Below, piece after piece: positions 1-9,438 of a stretch of 64,000 nt of DNA. Positions within the stretch are counted from its first letter, which is position 1. The number at the start of each line of letters is the position of its first letter. Position numbers and translations under genes: made by a program. Source of the stretch: Clostridium jeddahitimonense. Its GTDB lineage: Bacteria > Bacillota > Clostridia > Clostridiales > Clostridiaceae. The stretch covers positions 617,182-681,181 of the forward strand of contig LM994670.1 in NCBI GenBank assembly GCA_000753455.2, written 5' to 3'. The notes beneath the pieces were generated by a model. It did no database searches. It was not told where the DNA came from and saw nothing but the letters and a program-made list of their open reading frames with translations.

Positions 1-103
1 GACCACTAGAATTGTAGTTGTCCAACTTGAAGTGATTGTAAAATGAGAAAAGGCAGATAACAATAATAGTTATTAGACAGAGTAAAATATGTTTTGATTT
101 CAA
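1..103 (-). CDS. Truncated N-terminus of a secreted or anchored protein
   Basis: A TTG start directly abuts the stop codon of the response regulator, with a GGAGTG ribosome binding site at 111-116 inside that gene's last codons. The visible 34 residues are a short basic start (KSKH), a hydrophobic run (ILLCLITIIVICLF) and a polar tail, so this is an uncleaved anchor or signal peptide. The rest lies outside the window. Its place as third gene of a two-component operon suggests an extracytoplasmic binding or accessory protein for the sensor. That role is inference only. Confidence 0.6.
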   Translation of the reverse strand, partial: MKSKHILLCLITIIVICLFSFYNHFKLDNYNSSG

Positions 104-859
104 TTAAGACACTCCTTCTTTAGATTTATTTTTATAATCTTTTGGAGAGTATCCAGTTGATTTTTTAAATACTCTACTAAAATAATATTGGTCAGAATAT
201 CCGACTTCAAGTGCTATCTCACCGATAGATAGCTTTTGATTAGAATCAAGTAATCTAATTGCATGATTTATCCTCAAAGTTGTAACATACTCAATAAAGC
301 TCATATTTGTTGCCTTTTTTATTAATTTGTATAATGAAATTCTATTCATATTAAATTTTGACTCTAATAAGTCGGTAGATAAATCAGATTGAGTATAATG
401 AGAGTTTATATAATCTATTACATTTCCATCTATGTCATTATTGTTTAAAGTATATTTAGATAATATATTTTGTTTTTCAAGTCTATCATTAAATATATTT
501 ATTGCATCCTTTAATACATCTAAAAATTCATCATCATCGATAGGTTTTAGTAAATAAAAATCAACATTATTTTGAATAGCTTGTTTAGCATATTCGAACT
601 TATCATATCCTGAAATAATTATTATTACAGTTGTACTGTTGAATTTTCTAATTTCTTTTATACAATCTAATCCTGTTAAGTGGGGCATATTAATATCTAT
701 TAATAATATATCAGGACAATATTTATTGAATTTTTCTAAGGTATCTCTGCCATCATTAGAAGTGGCAACAACCTTAATATCTAAATTTAATGATTGTATA
801 TATTTGCTCATACCATTTACTATGATATCTTCATCATCTGCAACAATAGCTCTATACAT
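104..859 (-). CDS. AraC-type two-component response regulator
   Basis: A 251-residue YesN-type regulator. Residues 1-120 form a receiver domain with acidic DDE near the start, phospho-acceptor D55 in LLIDINMP and the conserved lysine in LLKP. Residues about 155-248 are an AraC double helix-turn-helix ending in the typical GYSDQYYFSRVFKKSTGYSP. The start was placed at the ATG preceded by GGAGG; a longer reading frame exists upstream but lacks a better site. It overlaps the kinase gene by 8 bases, so the two are translationally coupled. The probable target is the divergent flavin reductase gene or the truncated downstream gene. Confidence 0.93.
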   Translation of the reverse strand: MYRAIVADDEDIIVNGMSKYIQSLNLDIKVVATSNDGRDTLEKFNKYCPDILLIDINMPHLTGLDCIKEIRKFNSTTVIIIISGYDKFEYAKQAIQNNVDFYLLKPIDDDEFLDVLKDAINIFNDRLEKQNILSKYTLNNNDIDGNVIDYINSHYTQSDLSTDLLESKFNMNRISLYKLIKKATNMSFIEYVTTLRINHAIRLLDSNQKLSIGEIALEVGYSDQYYFSRVFKKSTGYSPKDYKNKSKEGVS

Positions 860-2591
860 TTTTATCCTCCATATAAGGCAGTAAAATATTAATTTTAGTA
901 CCGACATTTTCTTTGCTTTCAACTTCGAAAATTACATCTTCACCATAAAAAGATCTTAACCTTCTTAATGTATTAATCATACCAAAGCTCTTACTATTAT
1001 TAAGCTCTTCTAAATTATTTCTTAGGTTTGCTAACTCTGATTCGCTCATACCAACACCATTATCTTCTACAGTGATTTTTATATACTTATTTAGGTTATT
1101 GGAATATAAGCTACAAGAAATAGAGATAGTACCAATGCTATCTTTAGGCCTAATTCCATGATTAATGGAGTTTTCTACTAAAGGTTGAAGTATTATTTTA
1201 GCTATAAGGATATTTTTTATATTCTCATCAAGATAAATATTATATCTAACTTTCTCTCTATACTTTATAGCTTGTATATCTAAATAAGATTTTGTATGTT
1301 TAATTTCTTCCTTAAGTGTAATGAATTCTTGACCATTACTTAAAGAAGTCCTAAAAAATGTTGATAAAGATGTGATTATTTTAGCGACATCCTCAGCACC
1401 TTGATCTTTAGCCATCCATTTAATATTATCAAGGGTATTATATAAAAAGTGAGGCTTTATCTGTGCTTGTAAAGCTGTTAATTCAGCAGATCTTTTTTCA
1501 CTTTGCTCTTTATATATCTGTTCAATTAACTTAGAAATATGATCTAACATTTTGTTGTAGGTTAAGCCAAGTTCATATATTTCATCTTTAGCTAGAGTTG
1601 TATCATAGTATGAACTTAAGTTTCCGTGTTCAACTTCCTTCATACATTTACGAAGATTATCTATAGGTTCCATAACAGAACGAGTTAAAAATACTCCGAT
1701 AAATAAAGTTATAATCAGAAGGAAAATTAACAATAATATTATTCCTGCCAACATATTATCAGCGGCAGCTGATAATTCAGCATTATTGACTAAAGTACAT
1801 ACAACCCAGTCGTCATATTGATTAACAGGCGAGTAAAATAAAGTACATACTTCACCATTAGTATTTATAAGCTCAATCTCTCCTGAGGAAGATAAGCTTT
1901 CTAGCTTTATATTTTCAATATCTCTTTTTGATAAATAATTATTATAGAAATATTCTTCATTAGTAGTTAATAGGTTATGATTACTATTCATAACCCAGGT
2001 TTTTCCGTTATATATTTGAGAAGAATCTATTATTTGTTTTAATCCAACAGTGGGAACAGCAGAACAAATTAATGCCTCTTTTTGATTTTCGTAACCTAAA
2101 ACAGGGTAGTAGAATAGCATTACTTCTCTATTATTTTTATTCACTACTGGTTTTCCGATAATGAATTCTCTATCAGAATCATAGGCAGTTTTATAATCGT
2201 TATAATCCATCAAGTTTTCAGTAGCTTCACTGTTTATCCAGCAGAATCCATTCTTTCCTATGTAAGAAAATGTTTCCATAGTTTCGCCGTTGCGTACATA
2301 TAAAGAAGTGAATCTATCTATTAAAGGAGTTATTTCTCTTATATCCATTGAAGTAAATGCTGGTATGGCAGAAATAATTCTATACTCAACAGCTTTTTTA
2401 TTTATCCATAAACCAACCTCTGTGGATTTAGATTCAACTGTCTGTGCAATTGTAAATTTAGTGTTTTCAATGTCGTTAGGCTTGACTACAAAATTTATAT
2501 AGGCACATAGTGAACCAGAGATTATTAATGTAGCTATAGTAAAGAAAAATAGTATTTTTCTTTTTATATTTAAACTGATTAATATTTTCAC
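852..2591 (-). CDS. YesM-type sensor histidine kinase
   Basis: A 579-residue membrane sensor kinase. A first membrane segment (about 13-35) is followed by an extracellular cache-like sensory domain (about 40-270), a second membrane segment (about 280-303) and a HAMP linker (304-355). The His_kinase domain has QAQIKPHFLYNTL with phospho-acceptor H381, and the ATPase N-box is VENSINHG. The start is GTG with AAGGAG upstream. It pairs with the overlapping AraC-type regulator. The ligand cannot be read from sequence; the divergent extracellular reductase suggests an electron acceptor or a carboxylate, which is inference. Confidence 0.93.
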   Translation of the reverse strand: MKILISLNIKRKILFFFTIATLIISGSLCAYINFVVKPNDIENTKFTIAQTVESKSTEVGLWINKKAVEYRIISAIPAFTSMDIREITPLIDRFTSLYVRNGETMETFSYIGKNGFCWINSEATENLMDYNDYKTAYDSDREFIIGKPVVNKNNREVMLFYYPVLGYENQKEALICSAVPTVGLKQIIDSSQIYNGKTWVMNSNHNLLTTNEEYFYNNYLSKRDIENIKLESLSSSGEIELINTNGEVCTLFYSPVNQYDDWVVCTLVNNAELSAAADNMLAGIILLLIFLLIITLFIGVFLTRSVMEPIDNLRKCMKEVEHGNLSSYYDTTLAKDEIYELGLTYNKMLDHISKLIEQIYKEQSEKRSAELTALQAQIKPHFLYNTLDNIKWMAKDQGAEDVAKIITSLSTFFRTSLSNGQEFITLKEEIKHTKSYLDIQAIKYREKVRYNIYLDENIKNILIAKIILQPLVENSINHGIRPKDSIGTISISCSLYSNNLNKYIKITVEDNGVGMSESELANLRNNLEELNNSKSFGMINTLRRLRSFYGEDVIFEVESKENVGTKINILLPYMEDKNV

Positions 2592-2721
2592 AATAAAAAC
2601 TCCTTATATTGATGGTAATAAGAATATTATACAATATTTTGACAAAAATCAACATATAAGAGAAATACATATATTTATTTAAAATAGTAACAAAAGTACA
2701 AAATTATTAAACATTTGTCCA

Positions 2722-2750
2722 TTCAAAGATAAAAATAGGATTGTTATAAT
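2722..2750 (+). promoter_or_regulatory. Putative promoter of the flavin reductase gene
   Basis: TTCAAA and TATAAT are separated by 17 bases, 30 bases upstream of the start codon. The -10 is perfect and the -35 is weak, which fits a gene that needs an activator such as the neighbouring AraC-type regulator. Confidence 0.45.
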
Positions 2751-2779
2751 ATTATCAAACGATTGAGGGGGACAAAGTA

Positions 2780-4843
2780 ATGAAGAAGAAATTAATATTA
2801 TTAGTTTTAGCAGCATCTATGATATTTGTTGGTTGTGGAAAGACTGATTCAACTTCTAATGGGAAATATACACCAGGAACTTATACAGGAGTAGCAGATG
2901 GATTTGGTGGAAAGTTAGAACTTGAAGTTGAGTTATCAGAAGATAGTATAAAAAGAGTAGAAATAAAATCTCATTCAGAAACAGAAGGAATAGGTACAAA
3001 AGCTATTGAAAGCTTGCCAGAAGAAATTGTATCAAAGAATAGTGCTGATGTTGAAGTCGTATCAGGAGCAACTATGACTTCCAAGGCTATAATTGCAGCA
3101 GTTAATGATGCAATGAAAGATTTTGTATCTAAGAAAGAAACTGTAGCATTAAAGGATGGAGTTTATACAGGAGAATCTACAGGGTATCAAGGACCTTTAA
3201 AGGTTGAAGTAACTATTTCTGGAGAAAAGATAACTGAAGTTAAAGTTCTAGATAATGTTGAAACAGTTGGAATTGGAAGTAAGGCTTTAGATGCGTTATC
3301 TAAAAGTATAGCAGAAAATAATTCAGTTGGTGTTGATACACTTTCAGGAGCTACAGCATCAAGTAAAGCTATAATATCAGCAGTAACAAATGCAATAGAG
3401 GTAGCTGGTGGAGATATTTCAAAATATAATACAAAGGTTGAAATGGAAAAAGGTGAAGATCAAACAGTAACTTCTGATGTTGTAATTGTGGGAGCTGGAG
3501 GAGCTGGTATAACAGCTGCTATAGAAGCTAAATTGCAAGGTGCAGATAATGTTGTTGTTATAGAAAAAATGGACATTACAGGTGGTAATACAAGAATGTC
3601 AGGTGGAGAATTTGCTGCTCCTGGAAACTGGGTACAAAAGAAAGAAGGTATTACTGATGACTCTGTAGACCAATATTACAAAGATATACTAGAAGGCGGA
3701 TATAATATAGGTAATCCAGACTTAGTAAGAATTATTGCGGAAAATGCACTTCCTACAGCTGAGTGGTTAAGAGATGAATGTAAGGTTGAATTTAAAGACG
3801 AACAAAGCTGGTATGGTGGACATAAGGTTGCAAGAACTTTATGGCCAAAAGGTGATGGACCACAATATATGGATACACTAGAAGAAAAGGCTAGAGGTCT
3901 TGGAGTAGAGTTCTACTTACAAACTGAAGCAGAAGAATTAATTACAGATGAAAGTGGTAAAGTGGTAGGTGTTAATGCTACACATAAAAATGGAGCTAAG
4001 TATACTTTTAATGCAAATAACGGGGTAATATTAGCTACAGGTGGATTTGGAAAAAATGTTGAGATGAGACAAAAGTACAATAAAAATTGGCCAACACTTG
4101 ATGAAAGTATTCCAAGTACAAATTCACCAGCTATAACAGGCGATGGTATAGAAATGGGACAAGGTGTAGGAGCGAATGTAATTGATATGGAACATATTCA
4201 ATTATATCCAGTTAATAATCCTGCTACAGGAAATTATTATTACATTGACTATGCTAGACTTAACTCAACAGCTCTTTTAGTTAACAAAGAAGGTAAGCGT
4301 TTTGTAAATGAAAAGGGTACAAGAGATGTTATATCAGATGCTACATTAAAGCAAACAGATTCTAAGGTTTATGAAATAATTGATGCTGGAGTTGTTAAGG
4401 AACAACAACTTTATGAAAAGTATGCAGCAGAAATAGAACAAGCTCAAAAACAAGGAGTTTTAAAAATTGGTACATTAGAAGAGGTTTGTGAATACTTTGG
4501 GGTTCCTACTGATTCAGTAAAAGAAACTATAGAGCATTATAATGGAATGGTTGAAGCTGGTAAGGACGAAGATTTTGGACGTACAGAAAACTTTAATAAG
4601 ATTGGAGAAGGTCCATACTTTATGTTCTCAAGCGTAGTTTCTGTTCACCACACAATGGGTGGATTACAAATAGATGAATCTGCACGTGTATTAAATAAAG
4701 ATGGAAATGCTATCGCTGGATTATATGCAGCTGGTGAGGTAACTGGAGGTATCCATGGTGGTAATAGATTAGGTTCTGTTGCGGTTCCAGATACAGCTAT
4801 ATTTGGACGTATAGCAGCACAAAGTTGTGTAAATAAAAAATAA
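2780..4843 (+). CDS. Extracellular FMN/FAD flavin reductase lipoprotein (fumarate/urocanate reductase-like)
   Basis: A 687-residue lipoprotein with a lipobox ending at C19. Two FMN-binding domains follow (about 30-115 and 125-208), each with the SGAT motif used for covalent FMN attachment by ApbE (T98 and T192). Residues about 230-687 form a flavocytochrome c/FrdA-type FAD domain with the GAGGAG dinucleotide fold, HHTMGG and GGNRLGS near the active site. Family knowledge: such proteins act outside the membrane as terminal reductases for fumarate, urocanate or related enoates. The exact substrate is unknown. It is divergent from a two-component system that probably controls it. Tandem FMN domains, rather than one, are notable. 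Confidence 0.88.
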   Translation: MKKKLILLVLAASMIFVGCGKTDSTSNGKYTPGTYTGVADGFGGKLELEVELSEDSIKRVEIKSHSETEGIGTKAIESLPEEIVSKNSADVEVVSGATMTSKAIIAAVNDAMKDFVSKKETVALKDGVYTGESTGYQGPLKVEVTISGEKITEVKVLDNVETVGIGSKALDALSKSIAENNSVGVDTLSGATASSKAIISAVTNAIEVAGGDISKYNTKVEMEKGEDQTVTSDVVIVGAGGAGITAAIEAKLQGADNVVVIEKMDITGGNTRMSGGEFAAPGNWVQKKEGITDDSVDQYYKDILEGGYNIGNPDLVRIIAENALPTAEWLRDECKVEFKDEQSWYGGHKVARTLWPKGDGPQYMDTLEEKARGLGVEFYLQTEAEELITDESGKVVGVNATHKNGAKYTFNANNGVILATGGFGKNVEMRQKYNKNWPTLDESIPSTNSPAITGDGIEMGQGVGANVIDMEHIQLYPVNNPATGNYYYIDYARLNSTALLVNKEGKRFVNEKGTRDVISDATLKQTDSKVYEIIDAGVVKEQQLYEKYAAEIEQAQKQGVLKIGTLEEVCEYFGVPTDSVKETIEHYNGMVEAGKDEDFGRTENFNKIGEGPYFMFSSVVSVHHTMGGLQIDESARVLNKDGNAIAGLYAAGEVTGGIHGGNRLGSVAVPDTAIFGRIAAQSCVNKK

Positions 4844-4905
4844 CAATAAGATTAATAAGTTGATTAATGTAACTTAGGTTCCCCCTAAGATACGATTAAT
4901 AGATA

Positions 4906-4942
4906 AGGACTACCTATATTTAGGTAGTCCTATAATTTTTTA
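4906..4942 (+). terminator. Rho-independent terminator
   Basis: An 11-bp perfect stem (AGGACTACCTA) with a four-base loop, followed by ATAATTTTTT, ends the flavin reductase transcript. It sits at the stop codon of the convergent MATE gene. Confidence 0.85.
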
Positions 4943-6259
4943 TCTAATTAAATTTTTAAAGCTAATTTTAATAGACCATAATGATATTAATAAACAAATA
5001 GCTTCGGATAAGATTGTTGCTATCCAGATTCCTTTACCACCATAAAGAATTATTGTAATAATTAATGTAATGACTATTATAATCAATCCTCTTGAAATAG
5101 AGATTAATGTGGCAAGCATTGGAGATTCTATAGATGAACAGAAACCAGATGATAATATGTTAAATCCGACTAATAAAAATGATAATGAATATATTCTAAA
5201 TATAATTATAGATTGATTTATTAGGTTTATATCATTAGAGGTTATAAATACATTTATTATAGCTGGAGCAAAGATAATACATATTATAAATATTCCTATT
5301 GATACTATAGCTATTGTTTTTAATGTAATATTAAACAAGTATTTTAGTGATTTAACATCATCAGAACCATAGTAAAAACTGCATAAAGGTTGAGCACCTT
5401 GAGTAATTCCTATCATAGTCATAAGTACTAAAGTAGACACATAACATATTACGCTGTAGGTAACTAGTCCATTTTCACCTATAAATTTCAAAATACTTTG
5501 ATTAAATATAAGAATAACTATTCCAGAAGTTAGTTCAGTTATTCCATCAGGAAAGCCTATACCAATAATTCTTCTAAAGATGTTAAAAGAAGGTCTAAAT
5601 TTAATAAATTTTAAAGTTGATATTGGTTTTAAAAAGTGTAGAGTAAAGAATAAACATGATGCAACTTGTGATATACCAGTTGCTATAGCAGCACCTCTTA
5701 CTCCCCAACCAAATTTCATTACAAATAAGTAATCTAAGATTATATTAGCTACAGCTGAGATAGATACACCTATTATTGCAAGATTAGGAAAACCATCAGC
5801 TTTAGTTAACACTTCTAAACAATATGAAACTATAAAGAATCCATTGAAGATTACTATTATACTTAAATATTCTTTTACCATTTCGAAAGTACTTTCAGTA
5901 GCTCCAAGGAAAAGTGATATTTTATCTATAAATAGTAAACTAAGTATCAATAATACTATTGAAAATATAATCATTATAGCTATATTAAAGGAAAAAATAT
6001 TGTTTGCCTCATCTTTTTTATTCTGCCCCAGTCTAATTGAGATTAAGGTAGAAGTTCCTGTAGCAAAAAATATAGATGATGCAAAAATTAAATTTACAAA
6101 TGGCATAGCTATATTTACTGATGCTAATGCAGTAGATCCAACTCCTTTTCCAACAAATATTCCATCTATTATCGTATAAATTGAATATACCCACATAGCA
6201 GTTACTGATGGAATAAGGTTTCTAAAAAAGCTTTTTCGTAAAGTTTTGGTATCCGTCAT
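4940..6259 (-). CDS. MATE family efflux transporter
   Basis: A 439-residue protein with about twelve membrane helices in two homologous halves. The N-terminal motif IYTIIDGIFVGKGVGSTALA is typical of the MATE/MepA group, which exports cationic drugs or metabolites using a Na+ or H+ gradient. AGGAGTG lies 6 bases before the ATG. It stands alone, convergent with the reductase gene. The substrate is unknown. A second MATE gene lies at 51915. Confidence 0.9.
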   Translation of the reverse strand: MTDTKTLRKSFFRNLIPSVTAMWVYSIYTIIDGIFVGKGVGSTALASVNIAMPFVNLIFASSIFFATGTSTLISIRLGQNKKDEANNIFSFNIAIMIIFSIVLLILSLLFIDKISLFLGATESTFEMVKEYLSIIVIFNGFFIVSYCLEVLTKADGFPNLAIIGVSISAVANIILDYLFVMKFGWGVRGAAIATGISQVASCLFFTLHFLKPISTLKFIKFRPSFNIFRRIIGIGFPDGITELTSGIVILIFNQSILKFIGENGLVTYSVICYVSTLVLMTMIGITQGAQPLCSFYYGSDDVKSLKYLFNITLKTIAIVSIGIFIICIIFAPAIINVFITSNDINLINQSIIIFRIYSLSFLLVGFNILSSGFCSSIESPMLATLISISRGLIIIVITLIITIILYGGKGIWIATILSEAICLLISLWSIKISFKNLIR

Positions 6260-6445
6260 TTTATCACTCCTAAATTAAAAGAAAACTCCTTCTCATAATT
6301 GTGAAAGAGTAATTTAAAGTTACCAAATTTAAATTTGAACTTCCAATCAATGATAACGTATAATTTCTTAATGGTCAAAGTTATGAAAAAGATGAATTAT
6401 TATAGTGGATAAGACAAAAGATATAAATTGAAGGGAGTGTGAAGT

Positions 6446-6598
6446 ATGAAAAAAGATCGTTGGGATAAAAACTCTAATTCAATGAATCCTATGCAAAAAG
6501 GAACTAGAAGACAAAAGCTGCATCAAGATCAAGATAATGTAGGTAATGATAAAAATCCTCCTGCTTATAAGAGTTTTGATGGAGAACCATTGGATTAA
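6446..6598 (+). CDS. Small hydrophilic protein of 50 residues
   Basis: A short gene with a good ribosome binding site (GGGAG, 8 bases before ATG). The product starts MKKDRWDKNSNS, is rich in Asn, Asp, Lys and Gln, and has no cysteine or membrane segment. I do not recognise the family. An imperfect inverted repeat downstream probably ends its transcript, which supports an independent gene. Function unknown. Confidence 0.55.
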   Translation: MKKDRWDKNSNSMNPMQKGTRRQKLHQDQDNVGNDKNPPAYKSFDGEPLD

Positions 6599-6614
6599 AG
6601 AAGTGTAAAGAATA

Positions 6615-6692
6615 AAACGAGGCTATAAATGAAGTTACCTAGGTAGTACATACAAGGGCAAAACTCATTTAGTCTCGTTTAATTATTTTTAT
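6615..6692 (+). terminator. Probable terminator with a long imperfect hairpin
   Basis: AAACGAGGCTA at 6615 pairs, with bulges, with the end of the 6661-6680 arm (AGTCTCGTTT). A run containing TTATTTTT follows. The loop holds the palindrome CCTAGG. Confidence 0.5.
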
Positions 6693-6746
6693 ATAAAATT
6701 TACATTTTAATTATTTATTAAAATTGTTTACACTGTTAGAATATAA

Positions 6747-6784
6747 GTGAGATTCTAAATTTTAATTTAGTCAATCGAACTTAC
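6747..6784 (+). repeat. Interspersed structured repeat, copy 1
   Basis: One of four related copies in the window. Its core is CTAAATT-TT-AATTTAG, followed by a seven-base stretch (TCAATCG) and AACTTAC, with GTGA on the 5' side. It lies in the leader of the cyclophilin gene. Confidence 0.6.
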
Positions 6785-6877
6785 ACCTACGAATGTATAT
6801 GAGTAGTGTGTTTCCTATAAAAAATATGCCGTATATATAAGGAAAATATATTTTTGATACAAACTTAAGGAGGACTT

Positions 6878-7561
6878 ATGATGAAAAAAATTAAAAAGAT
6901 AGTGGTATCAGCATTAGCTGTAGTTATGTCTATAGCTATGGTTGGGTGCGGAAGTAGCAATGTTAAAACAGAAGATAATAATTCAGGTGATAGTTCTACA
7001 ACTCAAGTAGAAAGACCAGAAAATTTACCAATAGCAACTATAAAGGTTAAGGATTTTGGAACTATAGAAACAGAGCTTTATCCAGATAAAGCACCTAATA
7101 CTGTAAATAACTTTATTGAATTAGCTAATTCAGGTTTTTATGATGGATTAACTTTTCATAGAGTAGTAAAAGGTTTTATGAATCAAGGTGGTGATCCTAA
7201 GGGAGATGGAACTGGTGGTCCAGGATATAGTATAAAAGGTGAGTTCTCAGGAAATGGGTACGAAGCTAATGACTTAAAGCATACTACAGGGGTATTATCA
7301 ATGGCTAGAGCTCAAAATCCAGATTCAGCAGGAAGTCAATTCTTTATAATGGCTGGAGATTCTCCAAGTTTAGATGGACAATATGCTGCATTTGGGAAAG
7401 TTATAAGTGGATTAGATGTTGTTGAAGCTATAAATAATTCAGAAGTAGAAAAGAATAAGTCTACAGGAGAAAAATCAACGCCAGTAACTCCTATAGTTAT
7501 CGAAGAAATAAAAGTAGATACAAAGGGAGTAGAATATCCAGAAGCTGAAAAGATAAAATAG
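6878..7561 (+). CDS. Peptidyl-prolyl cis-trans isomerase, cyclophilin-type lipoprotein
   Basis: A 227-residue lipoprotein with lipobox cysteine C24, a Ser/Asn/Thr-rich linker to about 48, and a cyclophilin domain to about 215. Active-site motifs are [14 protein letters not shown] (93-106, with the catalytic Arg) and SAGSQFFI (150-157). It is expected to catalyse proline isomerisation on proteins folding outside the membrane. AGGAGG precedes two adjacent ATG codons; the second, at 6881, is about equally likely. It is monocistronic, with its own terminator. A clear family match; clients unknown. Confidence 0.93.
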   Translation: MMKKIKKIVVSALAVVMSIAMVGCGSSNVKTEDNNSGDSSTTQVERPENLPIATIKVKDFGTIETELYPDKAPNTVNNFIELANSGFYDGLTFHRVVKGFMNQGGDPKGDGTGGPGYSIKGEFSGNGYEANDLKHTTGVLSMARAQNPDSAGSQFFIMAGDSPSLDGQYAAFGKVISGLDVVEAINNSEVEKNKSTGEKSTPVTPIVIEEIKVDTKGVEYPEAEKIK

Positions 7562-7589
7562 TAAGATTTATTTTGATTAAATGAATGAA

Positions 7590-7623
7590 AACATGAATCC
7601 TTAATTGATTCATGTTTTTTTAT
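7590..7623 (+). terminator. Rho-independent terminator
   Basis: A 10-bp stem (AACATGAATC) with a seven-base loop and a run of seven or more T ends the cyclophilin gene. The following 260 bases to the PTS gene are AT-rich, with a TATAAT at 7768-7773 and nothing else I can support. Confidence 0.85.
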
Positions 7624-7887
7624 TAATAATTTTAATAAAAGTATAAAAAAATTATATTTTTAAATATAAAATAAAACGCAAATTGGAAATTTTATTTTAT
7701 GGAAAATTTTCCGAATTAAGTTTTAAGAAAATAATGAAATTTTTATTTAAATATGATATAGTAATGGTATAATGATTATGTAATCGATTTTTAAAAGATT
7801 TAATATAGTTATTAAAGTAGTAAATATGCTATCAATAAAAATTTATATAATAAAAATTATAATGTTTAAGTTTTAGGAGGAATTATC

Positions 7888-8190
7888 ATGAAAAATATTT
7901 TATTAGTATGCGCAGCAGGTATGTCTACAAGTCTTTTAGTTAACAAAATGAAGGATGCTGCAAAAGCAAAAGGAATAGAAATAAACATAAACGCTTTACC
8001 AGTTTCAGAATGTTCAAGCGTTGTTGATACAGTTGATATAGTTTTACTTGGGCCACAAGTAAGATTCCAAAAACCACAAGTTGATGCTTTAGTAAAAGGA
8101 AGAGTTCCAGTAGAAGTAATCGATATGAGATTATACGGAACTATGAACGGTGCTGCTGTTCTTGATAGAGCATTAGAATTAATGAAATAG
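7888..8190 (+). CDS. PTS lactose/cellobiose-family EIIB protein
   Basis: A 100-residue stand-alone phosphotransferase IIB domain. It starts with the phosphocysteine loop CAAGMSTS (phospho-acceptor C8) and has the LLGPQVRF strand seen in chitobiose/cellobiose-type IIB proteins. Such proteins pass phosphate from IIA to an incoming sugar bound to IIC. No IIA or IIC gene is adjacent, and the gene has its own AGGAGG site and terminator, so it is an orphan. It may serve IIC proteins encoded elsewhere or act as a regulatory phosphoacceptor (inference). Confidence 0.9.
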   Translation: MKNILLVCAAGMSTSLLVNKMKDAAKAKGIEININALPVSECSSVVDTVDIVLLGPQVRFQKPQVDALVKGRVPVEVIDMRLYGTMNGAAVLDRALELMK

Positions 8191-8207
8191 TTTATATTAT
8201 ATTTAAG

Positions 8208-8239
8208 AGGTGAATTCATTTAGGTGAATTCACCTTTTT
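8208..8239 (+). terminator. Rho-independent terminator
   Basis: A 10-bp stem, AGGTGAATTC with GAATTCACCT, is followed by TTTTT after the IIB gene. It abuts the convergent transpeptidase stop codon. Confidence 0.85.
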
Positions 8240-8241
8240 GT

Positions 8242-8748
8242 TCAATTTATAAATACAGTTGTTTTCACAGGAACATTATCATGTATCCATTTGGCATTAA
8301 CTTTAGCTAGGCGTACACATCCATCTGAAATCTGCATGCCTAAACGTCCATCTTTAATAGTTCCGTTTAAGTTATATAGAATTGAATGGAATAAGTAATT
8401 ATCTTTAAATTGAGAGTAATAATAACATATATATCCGTGAGCATATCCAAATGCATACCCTTTGACACCTATATAAAAAGTACCTTTTGGTGTAGGGGTA
8501 GAGGGTTTACCTATAGAACATGAGTAGCTTTTAATTAGCTTCCAATTAGACTTTTTACCAGTAAAAACATTAACCTTAAAACTTTTAGTATCTACCCAAA
8601 TTAAATAAGGAGTTATACTAGAGAGTTCACTATTATTAACAAAGGATTCACCATAAGTAGAAAGTGAATTAACTAATAGAAAATCAGATAAAACTGTACT
8701 GTTTAATTTTGTAATACGATATATATTTTTTATAGTATTTATTAGCAT
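8242..8748 (-). CDS. L,D-transpeptidase (YkuD domain), copy A
   Basis: A 168-residue protein whose residues about 47-167 form a YkuD domain. The catalytic triad region is H121 and SDGCVRL with C144 and R146. Family members make 3-3 peptidoglycan cross-links or attach proteins to the wall. The N-terminal 45 residues carry no convincing signal peptide, which is odd for a wall enzyme. GGAG lies 7 bases before ATG. It sits 38 bases downstream of a close paralogue on the same strand, indicating tandem duplication and one transcript. Confidence 0.88.
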   Translation of the reverse strand: MLINTIKNIYRITKLNSTVLSDFLLVNSLSTYGESFVNNSELSSITPYLIWVDTKSFKVNVFTGKKSNWKLIKSYSCSIGKPSTPTPKGTFYIGVKGYAFGYAHGYICYYYSQFKDNYLFHSILYNLNGTIKDGRLGMQISDGCVRLAKVNAKWIHDNVPVKTTVFIN

Positions 8749-8786
8749 AAAACATCTCCAGATATTAATATTATAATTATATAAAG

Positions 8787-9299
8787 CTAGCTGATGAATA
8801 TGGTTGTTCCACCAGGAATAGTATTATAAATCCATTTTGCATGAGGTGTTGATAAACGAACGCAACCATCTGTTAGCATCATACCAAGTCTATCATCTTT
8901 TATTGTTCCATCTAGATAGTAGGGGATGGAATGAAAGAGATAATCTCCTTTAATTTGGGTGTAATAAAGACATCTAAATCCACGTGATTCTCCAAATGAA
9001 TAACCTTTTACACCAACAAAGTAAGTTCCTTTTATAGTTGGATTTGTTGGTTTTCCTATAGTACATAGATAGCTATTAATAAGAGTCCAATTATTTTTTG
9101 AACCTCTAAATATATTAGTTTTGAAATTCTTAGTATCTACCCAAATAAAGTATGGAGAGCTACTAATAAATCCATTGCTATTTACAAAGTTTGTTGCAGA
9201 ATCTAAATAAGAAGATTTTGTTCTAAATGAACTAACTAATAGACGACTATTTAGACGACTTAGTCTATATAGTCCTTTAGCTTTATTAATAAGCCACAT
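8787..9299 (-). CDS. L,D-transpeptidase (YkuD domain), copy B
   Basis: A 170-residue paralogue of the next gene, sharing the IWVDTK strand, the SIGKP/TIGKP strand and the catalytic TDGCVRL with C146 and H123. As in copy A, the first 45 residues (starting MWLINKAKGLYRL) are basic-amphipathic with no clear signal peptide. GGAG precedes ATG by 9 bases. The pair is divergent from an ABC exporter operon. A role in wall or spore-envelope cross-linking is inferred from the family. Confidence 0.88.
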   Translation of the reverse strand: MWLINKAKGLYRLSRLNSRLLVSSFRTKSSYLDSATNFVNSNGFISSSPYFIWVDTKNFKTNIFRGSKNNWTLINSYLCTIGKPTNPTIKGTYFVGVKGYSFGESRGFRCLYYTQIKGDYLFHSIPYYLDGTIKDDRLGMMLTDGCVRLSTPHAKWIYNTIPGGTTIFIS

Positions 9300-9379
9300 A
9301 AATTAAACTCCAAAAATTGTTCTATAATATAGTTTATTTAAATAGTCCCACTTTGTTGATGGTTGTCGAAATAATTATA

Positions 9380-9408
9380 TTGATTTTTATGATTGTCTGT
9401 TATATTAT
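9380..9408 (+). promoter_or_regulatory. Putative promoter of the ABC exporter pair
   Basis: TTGATT and TATTAT with 17-base spacing, about 30 bases before the ATPase start. Both boxes are imperfect in an AT-rich region. Confidence 0.35.
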
Positions 9409-9438
9409 AACTATAACAACTATATCGGGGGTAATAAT

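Noticed and set aside
5844..6179. Plus-strand open frame of 111 codons inside the MATE gene
   Set aside because: Shadow of membrane-helix codons on the opposite strand; no ribosome site.
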